A stretch of 17,748 nt of DNA from an uncultured Bacteroidales bacterium (lineage in GTDB: Bacteria > Bacteroidota > Bacteroidia > Bacteroidales > Paludibacteraceae): assembly GCA_903912795.1 (NCBI GenBank), contig CAIWIS010000390.1:1-17748 (forward strand). Reading direction: 5' to 3'. The position numbers and the translations under genes were made by a program. A model generated the notes under the pieces. The model did no database searches. It was not told where the DNA came from and worked only from the letters and a program-made list of their open reading frames with translations. Below, piece by piece: positions 1 through 7,724 of the stretch (positions are counted from its first letter, which is position 1; each line of letters opens with the position of its first letter).

Positions 1-594
1 AGCAAACAAAGCCTGAGTAGAAGCACCCATACCAAAAGTAAGGGTTGTAGTAGTAATAATAATTAACTTCATTGAAGGATTTGCTTCAATAATTGCATTT
101 GTAGTTGAATCTAATGCACCAATAACATATTGAAGTGCATAAAACCATACTGAAATGTCCAACAATCCAAGACCTACAACTACTAAACCCATAACAGCTC
201 CCGAACGGAAAGCCAACTGTAGTCCATCGTTCAACGAACGCTGAGCAGCATTAGCAGCACGTGCCGAAGCATAAGTAGCAGTTTTCATGCCGAAGAAACC
301 TGCTAAACCTGAAAAGAAACCACCAGTAATAAATGCAAATGGCACCCATGGATTTTGAATTTCCAAACCATAAGCCATAACAGCAAAAATAGTTGTAAGA
401 ATTACAAACACAATAGCCACCACTTTGTACTGTTGTTTCAAGTAAGCCATTGCACCATCACGCACGTGTTTTGCAATTTTTTTCATTGTATCTGTTCCTT
501 CACTCTCTTTAAGCATTTGCTTAAAAAAGTAATACGCGAATCCCAGTGCGACAATGGACGCAATTGGCACTAAAAAGAAAATGTTATTCTCCAT
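1..594 (-). CDS. hppA: Membrane-bound ion-translocating pyrophosphatase, N-terminal 198 residues (runs off left edge)
   Basis: Hydrolyses cytosolic pyrophosphate and uses the energy to pump Na+ and/or H+ across the inner membrane. My translation from the ATG at 594 is open for 198 codons to the window edge; full-length family members are about 700-800 residues, so the catalytic core lies outside. Visible features: a first membrane helix at about residues 4-23, the loop DGAMAYLKQQYK (46-57), a second helix at 58-76, the Gly-rich segment GGFFSGLAGFFGMKTATYAS (91-110) followed by ARAANAAQ (111-118), and further helices at about 131-150 and 176-195. These are hallmarks of M-PPases. The residue that separates K+-dependent from K+-independent pumps is outside, so ion specificity is open. 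It lies downstream of mtnN on the same strand, but the 189-bp gap with repeats suggests a separate transcription unit. No TAnnTTTG box was found in that gap. Confidence 0.95.
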   Translation of the reverse strand, partial: MENNIFFLVPIASIVALGFAYYFFKQMLKESEGTDTMKKIAKHVRDGAMAYLKQQYKVVAIVFVILTTIFAVMAYGLEIQNPWVPFAFITGGFFSGLAGFFGMKTATYASARAANAAQRSLNDGLQLAFRSGAVMGLVVVGLGLLDISVWFYALQYVIGALDSTTNAIIEANPSMKLIIITTTTLTFGMGASTQALFA

Positions 595-640
595 AAAATT
601 TAAAAAATGAATAAATAGTTAATTAATTGATTGATTTTAT

Positions 641-780
641 ATTTTGTCAAAAGTCGAAAGTCAAAGGTCGAAGGTCTTTTGACCTTTGTCCTATATCATT
701 TAACTTTTGTCATTTTTCTTTTGTCTTTTGACATTTGACTTTGTCTCTCTTCCGTTGTCTGTTGTCAGTCGTCCGTCGTC
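641..780. repeat. Heptanucleotide-phased intergenic repeat array (about 20 units)
   Basis: Read in 7-bp steps from 641, nearly every unit keeps one register. Bases 648-675 are four CRAARGT units (CAAAAGT, CGAAAGT, CAAAGGT, CGAAGGT). From 676 to 745 the units become pyrimidine-rich and roughly complementary (CTTTTGA, CCTTTGT, later CTTTTGT, CTTTTGA, CATTTGA). From 753 to 780 there are four units ending in GTC (CGTTGTC, TGTTGTC, AGTCGTC, CGTCGTC). Because the early units are inverted relative to the middle ones, the strand can fold; the best local hairpin is 669-676 with 681-688 around a TTTT loop. The array fills the gap between the mtnN stop and the hppA start. Its function is unknown. It may act as a transcript end or simply be expanding simple sequence. 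Confidence 0.75.
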
Positions 781-783
781 TTT

Positions 784-1530
784 CTAATTTACTAAATGGA
801 TATACTCTTTCAAAATTGCAAGCGAATAATCACCCGCATGTTGATTTACAAAACCAATAGCCGATGTATGTGCTTCCTCATCGGCAGAGTCGGAAATAAC
901 GCGTACAACAACCAATGGAATGCCATAGTCATCGCAAACTTGAGCCACTGCAGCCCCTTCCATTTCGGCACAAACTACTGATGGTAAGTTTTTTATTAGG
1001 GCATTTTTCATTTCGGTGCTCGAAATAAATAAATCGCCACTTGCAATATCGCCAGTAAATAACTTTGGATAAAGTATATTTTGTTCGCTCAATATTTTAC
1101 GAAAATCTTTGTCGTTTTTTAGAAAATTATGAACGGCTCTTTTCATTATATCCACATTTTGCTGTGGAATTTCATACGAAGTTTTTCCTGTTAATGGAAT
1201 CTCAAAACGACGCATAAGCGGACGAGCATCCATATCGTGCTGGAACAATCGTTGCGCAATTACAATATCACCCACATTCAAATCGTGCGAAATTGCACCA
1301 GCTACCCCGGTAAAAACAATTCTGTCCACTTTGAATTCCAAAATCATATTGGTAGCTGTAGTAGCTGCTGCCACTTTACCCCAACGCGAAAAAACAGCCA
1401 CAACTTCTTGGTTATTGAGTTTTCCTTTATAATAAATTCTACTGCCACACTCTACAATTTCCTTGTCAGTAATAGCTGCAATAATTTTATCCATTTCTTC
1501 GGGCATAGCACCCATTATTCCTAATAACAT
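784..1530 (-). CDS. mtnN: 5'-methylthioadenosine/S-adenosylhomocysteine nucleosidase
   Basis: Cytosolic enzyme that cleaves adenine from methylthioadenosine and S-adenosylhomocysteine, the by-products of polyamine synthesis, quorum-signal synthesis and SAM-dependent methylation. The 248-residue protein is close to the family length (E. coli 232). Seen: the N-terminal strand GIMGAMPEEM (4-13) with Glu12 at the catalytic position, FTGVAGAI (73-80), the purine/ribose-binding CAEMEGAA (187-194, Glu191), and RVISDSAD (210-217), in which Asp214 aligns with catalytic Asp197 of the E. coli enzyme. Start: ATG at 1530; a second ATG five codons later would cut into the first beta strand. It follows the M48 protease gene by 26 bp on the same strand and has no promoter box of its own, so the two are probably co-transcribed. 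The two proteins have no obvious shared pathway. Confidence 0.95.
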   Translation of the reverse strand: MLLGIMGAMPEEMDKIIAAITDKEIVECGSRIYYKGKLNNQEVVAVFSRWGKVAAATTATNMILEFKVDRIVFTGVAGAISHDLNVGDIVIAQRLFQHDMDARPLMRRFEIPLTGKTSYEIPQQNVDIMKRAVHNFLKNDKDFRKILSEQNILYPKLFTGDIASGDLFISSTEMKNALIKNLPSVVCAEMEGAAVAQVCDDYGIPLVVVRVISDSADEEAHTSAIGFVNQHAGDYSLAILKEYIHLVN

Positions 1531-1537
1531 AATTAGA

Positions 1538-1573
1538 GAATTTACAATTTTATTAATTACAATTTACAATTCG
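1538..1573. repeat. Short AT-rich heptad repeats at the protease/mtnN junction
   Basis: Heptads GAATTTA (1538), CAATTTT (1545), then CAATTTA (1560) and CAATTCG (1567) sit in 7-bp steps with one single-base slip between 1552 and 1559. The 11-mer AATTTACAATT occurs at 1539-1549 and 1561-1571. The block covers the M48 stop codon and encodes the last few residues of that protein (SNCKL), so the tail is probably repeat-derived and variable. The period matches the larger array at 641-780. Confidence 0.55.
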
Positions 1574-2795
1574 AAATATTCATAATTCTCTGATAAAGAG
1601 TCGGATGTGAATAATGAAAAAACACATACAAAGGATGAGGCATGAGATTACTTAACGATGTGGCCGACAACTTTTTTAATCCTGAAATTAACTGAGTGCC
1701 AAATCCATGTTTAGCAGCAAAATTATCGGCCTGATATTCGTATTTGCGCGAAAGCTGGTTAGTGGCCAAATCGAGCAACATGGATACAGGAGAATATATT
1801 ATTCCAAATGCCAATACATTTAAATGAAAACTTGCCACCGATCCACCTAAAGCCTGAGCTAAAGCATCGCTCTTGAGTATTAAACCAAGCAAATAAAAAA
1901 GCAACAAAGTTGAAGGCAACGAAACTAACATATTTTTGAGTGTATGTTTATGTTTGTAATGACCAATTTCGTGTGCCAAAACTGATACAATTTCATCTGT
2001 GGTCATTTTATCCATCAACGTATCGTACAGTACAATACGCTTTTTAGGTCCAAATCCTGTAAAATAGGCATTCGCTTTAGTCGAGCGTTTTGAACCGTCG
2101 ATTACAAAGATATTTTTAAGTTTAAAATCGACCTTTTGTGCAAATTTTTCAATTTCAGTACGCAATTCGCCTTCAGGAAGTGGTGTTTGTTTGTTGAAAA
2201 GAGGCACAATTAACTCAGAATAAAACATACTCATAAATAAACTAAATACTGTAACTACGCTCCAAGCAATAATCCAAAAATAGCTTTCAGATGCATTATA
2301 GATGGACATTATTGCATATAAAAGTCCTCCCCCAATAATTATTGTTAGTAAATATCCCTTCAATTTGTCGAAAATAAAAATTTTTGATGTAACTTTGTTG
2401 AATCCAAAGCGTTCTTCAATAACAAAGGTGTCGTACCAATCAAAAGGTATTGAAATTATATCATTTACAATAAAAATAATTCCAAAAAAAAACAATGAAC
2501 GTAAAGTTTCATTTGCTACAATAAGTTGAAGTGCATTATCGAGCCATCCAAAGCCACCAAATGCATACATACCAAGTGTAACTAAAAAACTAAATGTGGA
2601 ACTTATCATTCCAAATTTTGTGTTTGTTCTGAAGTAATCTTGTTGTTGATTGTATTTTTCAGGATTGTAAATATCCGAAAGAATTTGAGGAAGTTGAATT
2701 TTGGAATGCTTTATATTTAAGAGGGCTAAAAATCGTTCGAGGCCAAAGTCGGCTACGAGAATGATAATTATAGCATAAAAAAGATATTCCGACAT
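1557..2795 (-). CDS. M48 family (Ste24/CAAX prenyl protease 1-like) integral membrane metalloprotease
   Basis: Zinc protease buried in the inner membrane. In eukaryotes the family trims prenylated proteins; bacterial members are thought to act in membrane-protein quality control, and the substrate here is unknown. Numbered from the upstream in-frame GTG at 2831 (424 residues), the zinc motif is HEIGH (287-291) in VLAHEIGHYKHKH, the third zinc ligand is Glu365 in SRKYEYQAD, and YSHPTLYQRI (408-417) is the typical C-terminal SHP motif. Hydrophobic segments lie at about 14-30, 76-95, 112-130, 158-178, 184-205, 300-319 and 335-352. I chose the ATG at 2795 (412 residues) because the GTG overlaps a TAnnTTTG box, so a transcript from that box would start inside the longer form, and because MSEYLFYAIIIIL begins directly with the first helix. 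It lies 26 bp upstream of mtnN. Confidence 0.92.
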   Translation of the reverse strand: MSEYLFYAIIIILVADFGLERFLALLNIKHSKIQLPQILSDIYNPEKYNQQQDYFRTNTKFGMISSTFSFLVTLGMYAFGGFGWLDNALQLIVANETLRSLFFFGIIFIVNDIISIPFDWYDTFVIEERFGFNKVTSKIFIFDKLKGYLLTIIIGGGLLYAIMSIYNASESYFWIIAWSVVTVFSLFMSMFYSELIVPLFNKQTPLPEGELRTEIEKFAQKVDFKLKNIFVIDGSKRSTKANAYFTGFGPKKRIVLYDTLMDKMTTDEIVSVLAHEIGHYKHKHTLKNMLVSLPSTLLLFYLLGLILKSDALAQALGGSVASFHLNVLAFGIIYSPVSMLLDLATNQLSRKYEYQADNFAAKHGFGTQLISGLKKLSATSLSNLMPHPLYVFFHYSHPTLYQRIMNISNCKL

Positions 2796-2830
2796 GTTGA
2801 ATTTAAAATAACCCTGATTCTTTCGAGCCA

Positions 2831-2838
2831 CAAATATA
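2831..2838 (-). promoter_or_regulatory. Bacteroidota -7 box (TATATTTG) for the M48-mtnN unit
   Basis: The plus strand reads CAAATATA, giving TATATTTG on the minus strand, an exact TAnnTTTG match. Transcription would begin near 2826, about 30 nt before the ATG at 2795. No clear TTTG at -33 was seen. The box overlaps the alternative GTG start and argues against it. Confidence 0.45.
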
Positions 2839-2914
2839 CATAAAAAGTTTAGATTAAAAAAAATAAAAAAAAATAATTGCTCAATAAACGCATAAGTGTG
2901 CTGTCAATTTATAA

Positions 2915-2922
2915 CAAAGATA
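2915..2922 (-). promoter_or_regulatory. Second -7 box (TATCTTTG) upstream of the M48-mtnN unit
   Basis: Exact TAnnTTTG on the minus strand, giving a leader of about 110 nt to the ATG at 2795. The same octamer precedes the DUF4494 gene and purL. It lies 7 bp from a plus-strand box facing the other way. No -33 TTTG is evident. Confidence 0.4.
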
Positions 2923-2929
2923 TTCATTT

Positions 2930-2937
2930 TAGTTTTG
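2930..2937 (+). promoter_or_regulatory. -7 box (TAGTTTTG) for the metallophosphoesterase/ABC unit
   Basis: Exact TAnnTTTG on the plus strand, about 58 bp before the ATG at 2995. It is back to back with the minus-strand box at 2915-2922, making this a compact divergent promoter region. A -33 TTTG is not obvious. Confidence 0.4.
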
Positions 2938-2994
2938 ATTTGATATTAAAACACGGTTTATCTGAACTAATAATACTTTAAATATCAATATCCT

Positions 2995-4161
2995 ATGAAA
3001 TTATACACGGAAGTATACCTTATATTATTGTTAATGATTTTTTTAACTGATTATTTTATGCATAAACAGTTGAAAAACCGCATACTTATTTACAAAATAT
3101 TCAATTTTTCTATTTCTACCTTTTTTGTATTGGCTTTCACTTGGATAAAATTATTTTCAATTCATATAAACAATCATAAATTGACTTTAATATTAATGTG
3201 GTTCAATTTGCTGTTTTTATGCATTTACATTCCAAAAATTATTGTGCTAATTTTCATTTTTCTTAAAAAGAAATACAAGAATCAGCATATTGCCTTAAAC
3301 TCTGTACAGTATATGATTTTATCAGCCTTTATATTTATTGTTTTCTATAGTTCAATCATCACTCCATTTCAATTCAGAATTATAAAAACCGAAGTTATTC
3401 TACCAACTCTACCTTCATCATTTAATGATTATAAAATTATTCAACTATCTGACATTCATTTAGGTAGTAAGCCATTCAACAAAGTTTTTTATAAAAAAAT
3501 GGTTGAATTGATAAATAATGAAAATCCCGATTTAGTTGTGTTTACAGGCGATATGGTCAATAATTATGCTGAGGAAATGACTGGATATGAAGATGTTTTC
3601 AAACAAATTAAGGCAACAAATAAGTATGCAATTTTAGGAAATCACGATTATGGTGATTATTCTATATGGGAAACGAAGCAAGCTAAAGCCAAAAATCTGA
3701 ATAATATAAAATCAAATTTCGCAGCTTTTGGATTCAAATTATTACTCAACGAACATGTTTTTCTGCATGCAAAAAAAGATAGTTTTGCACTTATTGGAGT
3801 TGAAAACTACTATAAAAATCCTGTAAAAAATTATGCCAAACTGGATAAAGCGCTTACAGGAATTAAAAAAAACACATTTCAGCTTTTGTTAACGCACACT
3901 CCAGTTCACTGGGAAAAAGAAGTTTTAAAGCATAAGGAAGTAAAATTAACACTATCGGGGCACACTCACGCAGCACAAATGGGAACCACAATTTTGGGTA
4001 AAATTTTGTCGCCAGCCGTATTAATGTATAAGCAATTTAACGGACTATACACCATAGAAGAGCAAAATCTATACGTTTCGAGAGGTATTGGTTATATCGG
4101 ACTTCCAATTCTGATTGGCCTAAACCCTGAAATAAGTGTTATCACGCTAAAGTCAAAATAA
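2995..4161 (+). CDS. Membrane-anchored metallophosphoesterase (calcineurin-like fold, YkuE/YaeI type)
   Basis: Predicted phosphodiesterase/phosphatase with a two-metal centre, held in the membrane by an N-terminal helical domain. Four hydrophobic segments (about 5-20, 35-54, 64-90, 106-124) precede the catalytic domain. The metal motifs are complete and in order: SDIHLGS (Asp153, His155), FTGDMVNN (Asp186), GNHD (215-218), THTPVHW (His301) and SGHTHAAQMG (GHTH 322-325). The spacing fits the YkuE-like subgroup, of which some members act on lipid-linked phosphates; the substrate here cannot be read from sequence. At 388 residues it looks complete. It is first in a plus-strand run, 18 bp ahead of the solute-binding protein, but a functional tie to the transporter is only suggested by position. 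The ATG at 2995 has no strong ribosome-binding site, as is common in this phylum. Confidence 0.92.
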   Translation: MKLYTEVYLILLLMIFLTDYFMHKQLKNRILIYKIFNFSISTFFVLAFTWIKLFSIHINNHKLTLILMWFNLLFLCIYIPKIIVLIFIFLKKKYKNQHIALNSVQYMILSAFIFIVFYSSIITPFQFRIIKTEVILPTLPSSFNDYKIIQLSDIHLGSKPFNKVFYKKMVELINNENPDLVVFTGDMVNNYAEEMTGYEDVFKQIKATNKYAILGNHDYGDYSIWETKQAKAKNLNNIKSNFAAFGFKLLLNEHVFLHAKKDSFALIGVENYYKNPVKNYAKLDKALTGIKKNTFQLLLTHTPVHWEKEVLKHKEVKLTLSGHTHAAQMGTTILGKILSPAVLMYKQFNGLYTIEEQNLYVSRGIGYIGLPILIGLNPEISVITLKSK

Positions 4162-4179
4162 ATACTTTAAACTAATCCC

Positions 4180-5148
4180 ATGCAGCTATTCATACGACAT
4201 ATAAAATTCGCACTTCTACTTATTATTCATTTTATTACATTTTCATGCGTCGAAAAGCCGAGCAACACCATTCGGATTGGATTATTACAAGGACCCACTG
4301 CAATAAGCTTTGCATACATGATGGCTAATCCGCCAATTGTTGAAGGTAAACAAGTGGAATTTATAGTTAAAAGCGACCCACAGCAAATTCAGGCTTTGAT
4401 GATGCGAAATGAAGTGGAATTTGCTGTTTTACCAACCGTTATGGCTGCAAATTTATACAATAAAGGCTTGAATTATAGCATGGTTGCTTGTCCTATCTGG
4501 GGAACTCTATACATTCTTAGCAATAACCCAAAATCATTAACAACAAATGACTTATCGAACAAAAAAATATCCGTATTCGGACAAGGAGCCACTCCGGATG
4601 TACTTTTACAAGAATTCAAACAATCAAAAAACATTCTCAATTTAAAACTAGATTATAGCTTTTCAACCAATAACGATGTGGCAATGGCATTACTACATGG
4701 AAAAATTGAAAATGCTGTTATCTCGGAACCTTTGGTGAGCACCTTACTTCTGAAAAACCCAAAAATTCATGTCATTTCAAAATTAGATTTTCAAGAATAC
4801 TTAGGTAAATCGGACAAAGATATTTTTGTGCAAACCGCATTTGTTGTGAATAAAAAATTTGCCAAGGACTATCCAAACACCATGCATACAATAAGCAAGG
4901 CCTATGCTAAAAGTTGCAATTATGTAAATATTGAACCCGAAAAAACAGCAGATATACTTATACAACAGAAATTATTAACTGACAAAAAGACTGCGTTAAC
5001 CTCATTGCCATTTTGCAATATACAATATGTAGCAGCATTTGCCATTGAACAGGAAATCAACAAATATCTATCGCATTTTTATACCTTTAATCCAAATTCA
5101 ATTGGGAATAAAATGCCTGATCGTGGATTCATTTTTCAAACACAATAA
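4180..5148 (+). CDS. ABC importer substrate-binding lipoprotein (NMT1/SsuA/TauA-like)
   Basis: Periplasmic ligand-binding subunit of an importer, with the permease-ATPase encoded 3 bp downstream. Residues 8-22 are a hydrophobic signal ending in TFSC, with Cys23 as the predicted lipidation site. The mature part starts with a first beta strand and phosphate-binding-like loop (IRIGLLQGPTAISFAYMM), followed by VEFIVKSDPQQIQALMMRNE and EFAVLPTVMAANLYNKG. This is the layout of the NMT1/SsuA branch, which includes binders for sulfonates, taurine, nitrate and thiamine precursors, and of the GPT-type binding proteins with no assigned ligand. The ligand is unknown here, since no neighbouring metabolic genes point to one. 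Length (322) is normal. A lipid anchor on this protein is notable because the phylum has an outer membrane, but such anchors are common there. Confidence 0.85.
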   Translation: MQLFIRHIKFALLLIIHFITFSCVEKPSNTIRIGLLQGPTAISFAYMMANPPIVEGKQVEFIVKSDPQQIQALMMRNEVEFAVLPTVMAANLYNKGLNYSMVACPIWGTLYILSNNPKSLTTNDLSNKKISVFGQGATPDVLLQEFKQSKNILNLKLDYSFSTNNDVAMALLHGKIENAVISEPLVSTLLLKNPKIHVISKLDFQEYLGKSDKDIFVQTAFVVNKKFAKDYPNTMHTISKAYAKSCNYVNIEPEKTADILIQQKLLTDKKTALTSLPFCNIQYVAAFAIEQEINKYLSHFYTFNPNSIGNKMPDRGFIFQTQ

Positions 5149-5151
5149 GCC

Positions 5152-6534
5152 ATGATTAAAAAAAACGCACCTGTCATTTTATCTATAATATTCCTATTAA
5201 TTACCTGGCAAATAATTGCTTATACAGTAAATTACCCAGCTATTTTTCCATCAGTTATTGAATTGCTTACAAACAGCATTCAACTTCTAGGGAGTCCGTT
5301 TTTTTACGAGTCATTAGCAGCAACTATCCTACGTGGTTTATTGGGATTTCTACTTTCGTATTTAGTTGCAATGGCATTAGCGACCTTAGCATCACGAAAT
5401 TCATTTTTTAAACAATTTATTCAACCAATCGTAGTAACTTTCCGATCCATACCTGTTATTTCGGTTGTTTTAGTAGCTCTATTATGGTTCTCACCTCCAA
5501 CATTGCCTGTTTTTATTGCATTTTTAACCATGTTTCCTATTTTGTATCAGTCAATATTAAGTGGCTTTAATGAGGTAGATAAAAAGTTAATTGAAATGTC
5601 AACCCTCTATGGCAAAACAAAATGGTTTACTTTTAAGCATATTATGTTACCTGCATCAAAAATGCAAATTTTTGGTGGGATAAGCACTGCAACAGGATTT
5701 GGATGGCGTGCAATAATTATTGGCGAAGCACTTTCGCAACCATTAAGTGGAATTGGTACAGGAATGAAATTGGCGCAGGTATATCTGAATGTTTCTGAGC
5801 TCTTTGCATGGACATTAATGGCAATTACGATCAGCTATATTTTCGATAAAATAGTTTGGAGAGTTGCAAAATTTGCGCATAAATATAAATATCGTACGGT
5901 AAATATACATAAATATACCGATAATACTAAAAACGATATAAAATCTATGGCGTTTTCAACTATCACTAAAAGTTTTGATACTAAAATGATCGTTGATAAA
6001 TTTAACTATCAGTTCAATTCCAACAAAGTTTACTTATTAAAAGCACCTTCGGGCAAGGGTAAATCAACATTATTAATGTTGGCTTCGGGCTTATTACATG
6101 CTGATAAAGGGGATGTAAATTACACGAATATCCATTCAAAAGCATATTCGTTTCAGGATCATCGCTTGTGCAGTTGGCTAAAAATTATTGACAATATAAA
6201 TTATCCTTTATCCAAAAAGCAACTTTCTAATTCGAATCAACACGCACTATGCCACGAAGTAATCAGCAAACTCGAAATAAACGACTTACTCCAAAAATAC
6301 CCTAACGAATTAAGTGGCGGCGAACTCCAACGGGTAACGTTGGCTAGATCCTTGGTTGCACAATCCGATTTACTTTTGCTCGATGAGCCTCTAAACGGCT
6401 TAGATGCTGCATTGAAAATACGAATAATGAAATATATTGGCGAGTACATTAATACTCATAAACCATTGGTTCTGTGGGCAACACACGAAGAAATCAAACT
6501 TGAGGGAATTGAATTAGTTGACTATAGATTTTAG
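5152..6534 (+). CDS. Fused ABC importer: permease domain plus ATP-binding domain in one chain
   Basis: Residues 1-240 are a BPD_transp_1 permease (SsuC/TauC-like), with helices at about 8-25, 57-80, 97-113, 117-135, 174-190 and 216-234 and the EAA coupling loop at about 148-175 (EMSTLYGKTKWFTFKHIMLP). A linker of roughly 25 residues leads to an ABC ATPase: Walker A APSGKGKST (298-306, the first Gly replaced by Ala), Q-loop SFQD (Gln335), signature LSGGELQRV (387-395), Walker B LLLLDEP (407-413), D-loop GLDA and H-loop His445. The ATPase is compact, about 190 residues against roughly 250 for SsuB, and stops soon after the H-loop. All catalytic motifs are present, so it should work, presumably as a homodimer. 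Reading is continuous, so this is a true fusion and not a frameshift artefact. Its TAG overlaps the opposing yggS stop. Confidence 0.9.
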   Translation: MIKKNAPVILSIIFLLITWQIIAYTVNYPAIFPSVIELLTNSIQLLGSPFFYESLAATILRGLLGFLLSYLVAMALATLASRNSFFKQFIQPIVVTFRSIPVISVVLVALLWFSPPTLPVFIAFLTMFPILYQSILSGFNEVDKKLIEMSTLYGKTKWFTFKHIMLPASKMQIFGGISTATGFGWRAIIIGEALSQPLSGIGTGMKLAQVYLNVSELFAWTLMAITISYIFDKIVWRVAKFAHKYKYRTVNIHKYTDNTKNDIKSMAFSTITKSFDTKMIVDKFNYQFNSNKVYLLKAPSGKGKSTLLMLASGLLHADKGDVNYTNIHSKAYSFQDHRLCSWLKIIDNINYPLSKKQLSNSNQHALCHEVISKLEINDLLQKYPNELSGGELQRVTLARSLVAQSDLLLLDEPLNGLDAALKIRIMKYIGEYINTHKPLVLWATHEEIKLEGIELVDYRF

Positions 6535-7202
6535 TTGTATATTCGTGATCCAAAAATTGAACTTCCAATTCGAACCATTGTACTTCCGCATTCTATGGCT
6601 ATTGAAAAGTCATCGGACATACCCATCGAAAGTTGGTCGAATGATTGATTTTGTACAAAGTAAACCGACTTTAATTTTTCAAAAATGTTTTTCAACTGTT
6701 TAAATTCGGACTCAATAATATTTTTGTCCGAACAAAAAGTTGCCATTCCCATCAAACCACAAATTTGTACATTGGGGTAATTCTTTATTCTGTTATTTTG
6801 GCAAAAGTCAAGCAATTCAGTTTCGTCGAAACCAAACTTTGTTTCTTCGGTAGCAATATGAACTTGAAGCAAACAGTTTACAATTCGTCCGGCTTTATGA
6901 GCTTGTTTATCAATTTCGACAAGTAACTTTTCGGAATCAACACCATGTATCAAACTCACATAAGGAACAATGTATTTCACTTTGTTGGATTGCAAATGTC
7001 CTATAAAATGCCATTCAATATCCTTAGGCAAGCGTTCGTACTTACCAGTCATTTCCTGTACTTTACTCTCACCAAAAACACGTTCACCAGCATTATATGC
7101 CTCAACTATAGCATCATCGGGATGAAATTTCGACACACAAACTAATTTAATTTGCTGTGGAATCTGCTTCCGAATATTAGCTATATTTGATGTAATTGAC
7201 AT
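6531..7202 (-). CDS. yggS: YggS/PLPBP-family pyridoxal 5'-phosphate homeostasis protein
   Basis: Cytosolic PLP-binding barrel protein without known catalytic activity; in E. coli and eukaryotes its loss disturbs vitamin B6 pools and amino-acid metabolism. The PLP lysine is Lys25 in LVCVSKFHP. Other family signatures are FGESKVQEM (43-51), the near-invariant IEWHFIGHLQSNKVKYI, and the C-terminal LSMGMSDDFSIAIECGSTMVR, which ends in the phosphate-binding GSTMVRIGSSIFG. Length (223) is standard. The ATG at 7202 directly follows the TAA of the upstream DUF4494 gene with no gap, so translation is likely coupled. The TAA stop at 6531-6533 overlaps the stop of the convergent ABC fusion gene. Confidence 0.95.
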   Translation of the reverse strand: MSITSNIANIRKQIPQQIKLVCVSKFHPDDAIVEAYNAGERVFGESKVQEMTGKYERLPKDIEWHFIGHLQSNKVKYIVPYVSLIHGVDSEKLLVEIDKQAHKAGRIVNCLLQVHIATEETKFGFDETELLDFCQNNRIKNYPNVQICGLMGMATFCSDKNIIESEFKQLKNIFEKLKSVYFVQNQSFDQLSMGMSDDFSIAIECGSTMVRIGSSIFGSRIYN

Positions 7203-7637
7203 TTATTCCGATTTTTCAAATTTATAAACATCCATAATAGCCGTCTCGGTTATTGAAGCAACTTCAAAATCGGCCATAGTACCTTTCATACCCTCGAGTA
7301 ATCCGGCCAACGCATCTTTCATATCCGAAGCTTGTACCATCATTGTATTTCCTGTACGTTTCTCAACTCCCTTTTCCTCGTCAATAGTTATGAAATTAAC
7401 CCTTGAACGATACCATTTATCTCCATTTTCATTGAAAAACATTTCATTAATCTTGGTACGTTTAATGTTTGCAACTTGAAATTCACCACTGATAAATGGT
7501 TTCATTTCTTCAATTATACGCGCTTCAGCTTCGGTAAACGACAATGCATCAACTAAATATCCCTGACTTACTTTTACAATATTGCCATCGTCGGCAGTTT
7601 TTTCATATTTTACTTTGCATTCGAACCAAGTGTGCAT
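7203..7637 (-). CDS. DUF4494 domain-containing protein
   Basis: A 144-residue cytosolic protein with no signal peptide or membrane helix. The opening WFECKVKYEKTADDG and the segment YLVDALSFTEAEARIIEEM (27-45) are what I recognise as DUF4494, a family largely limited to Bacteroidota and without an assigned function. The rest is predicted alpha/beta with many charged residues, and there are no catalytic-looking clusters of Cys, His or Asp. The gene abuts yggS with zero spacing and is first in the pair, so its promoter probably drives both. Position suggests, but does not show, a link to PLP metabolism. Start: ATG at 7637, with a TATCTTTG box about 88 bp upstream. Confidence 0.85.
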   Translation of the reverse strand: MHTWFECKVKYEKTADDGNIVKVSQGYLVDALSFTEAEARIIEEMKPFISGEFQVANIKRTKINEMFFNENGDKWYRSRVNFITIDEEKGVEKRTGNTMMVQASDMKDALAGLLEGMKGTMADFEVASITETAIMDVYKFEKSE

Positions 7638-7724
7638 AATTTTATTTGATTTTTAAGTTTTATCTACACTAACATTTTAATTATCAGAAAGATAAATATT
7701 TATTTATGGTGTTTTTTTGTAACA

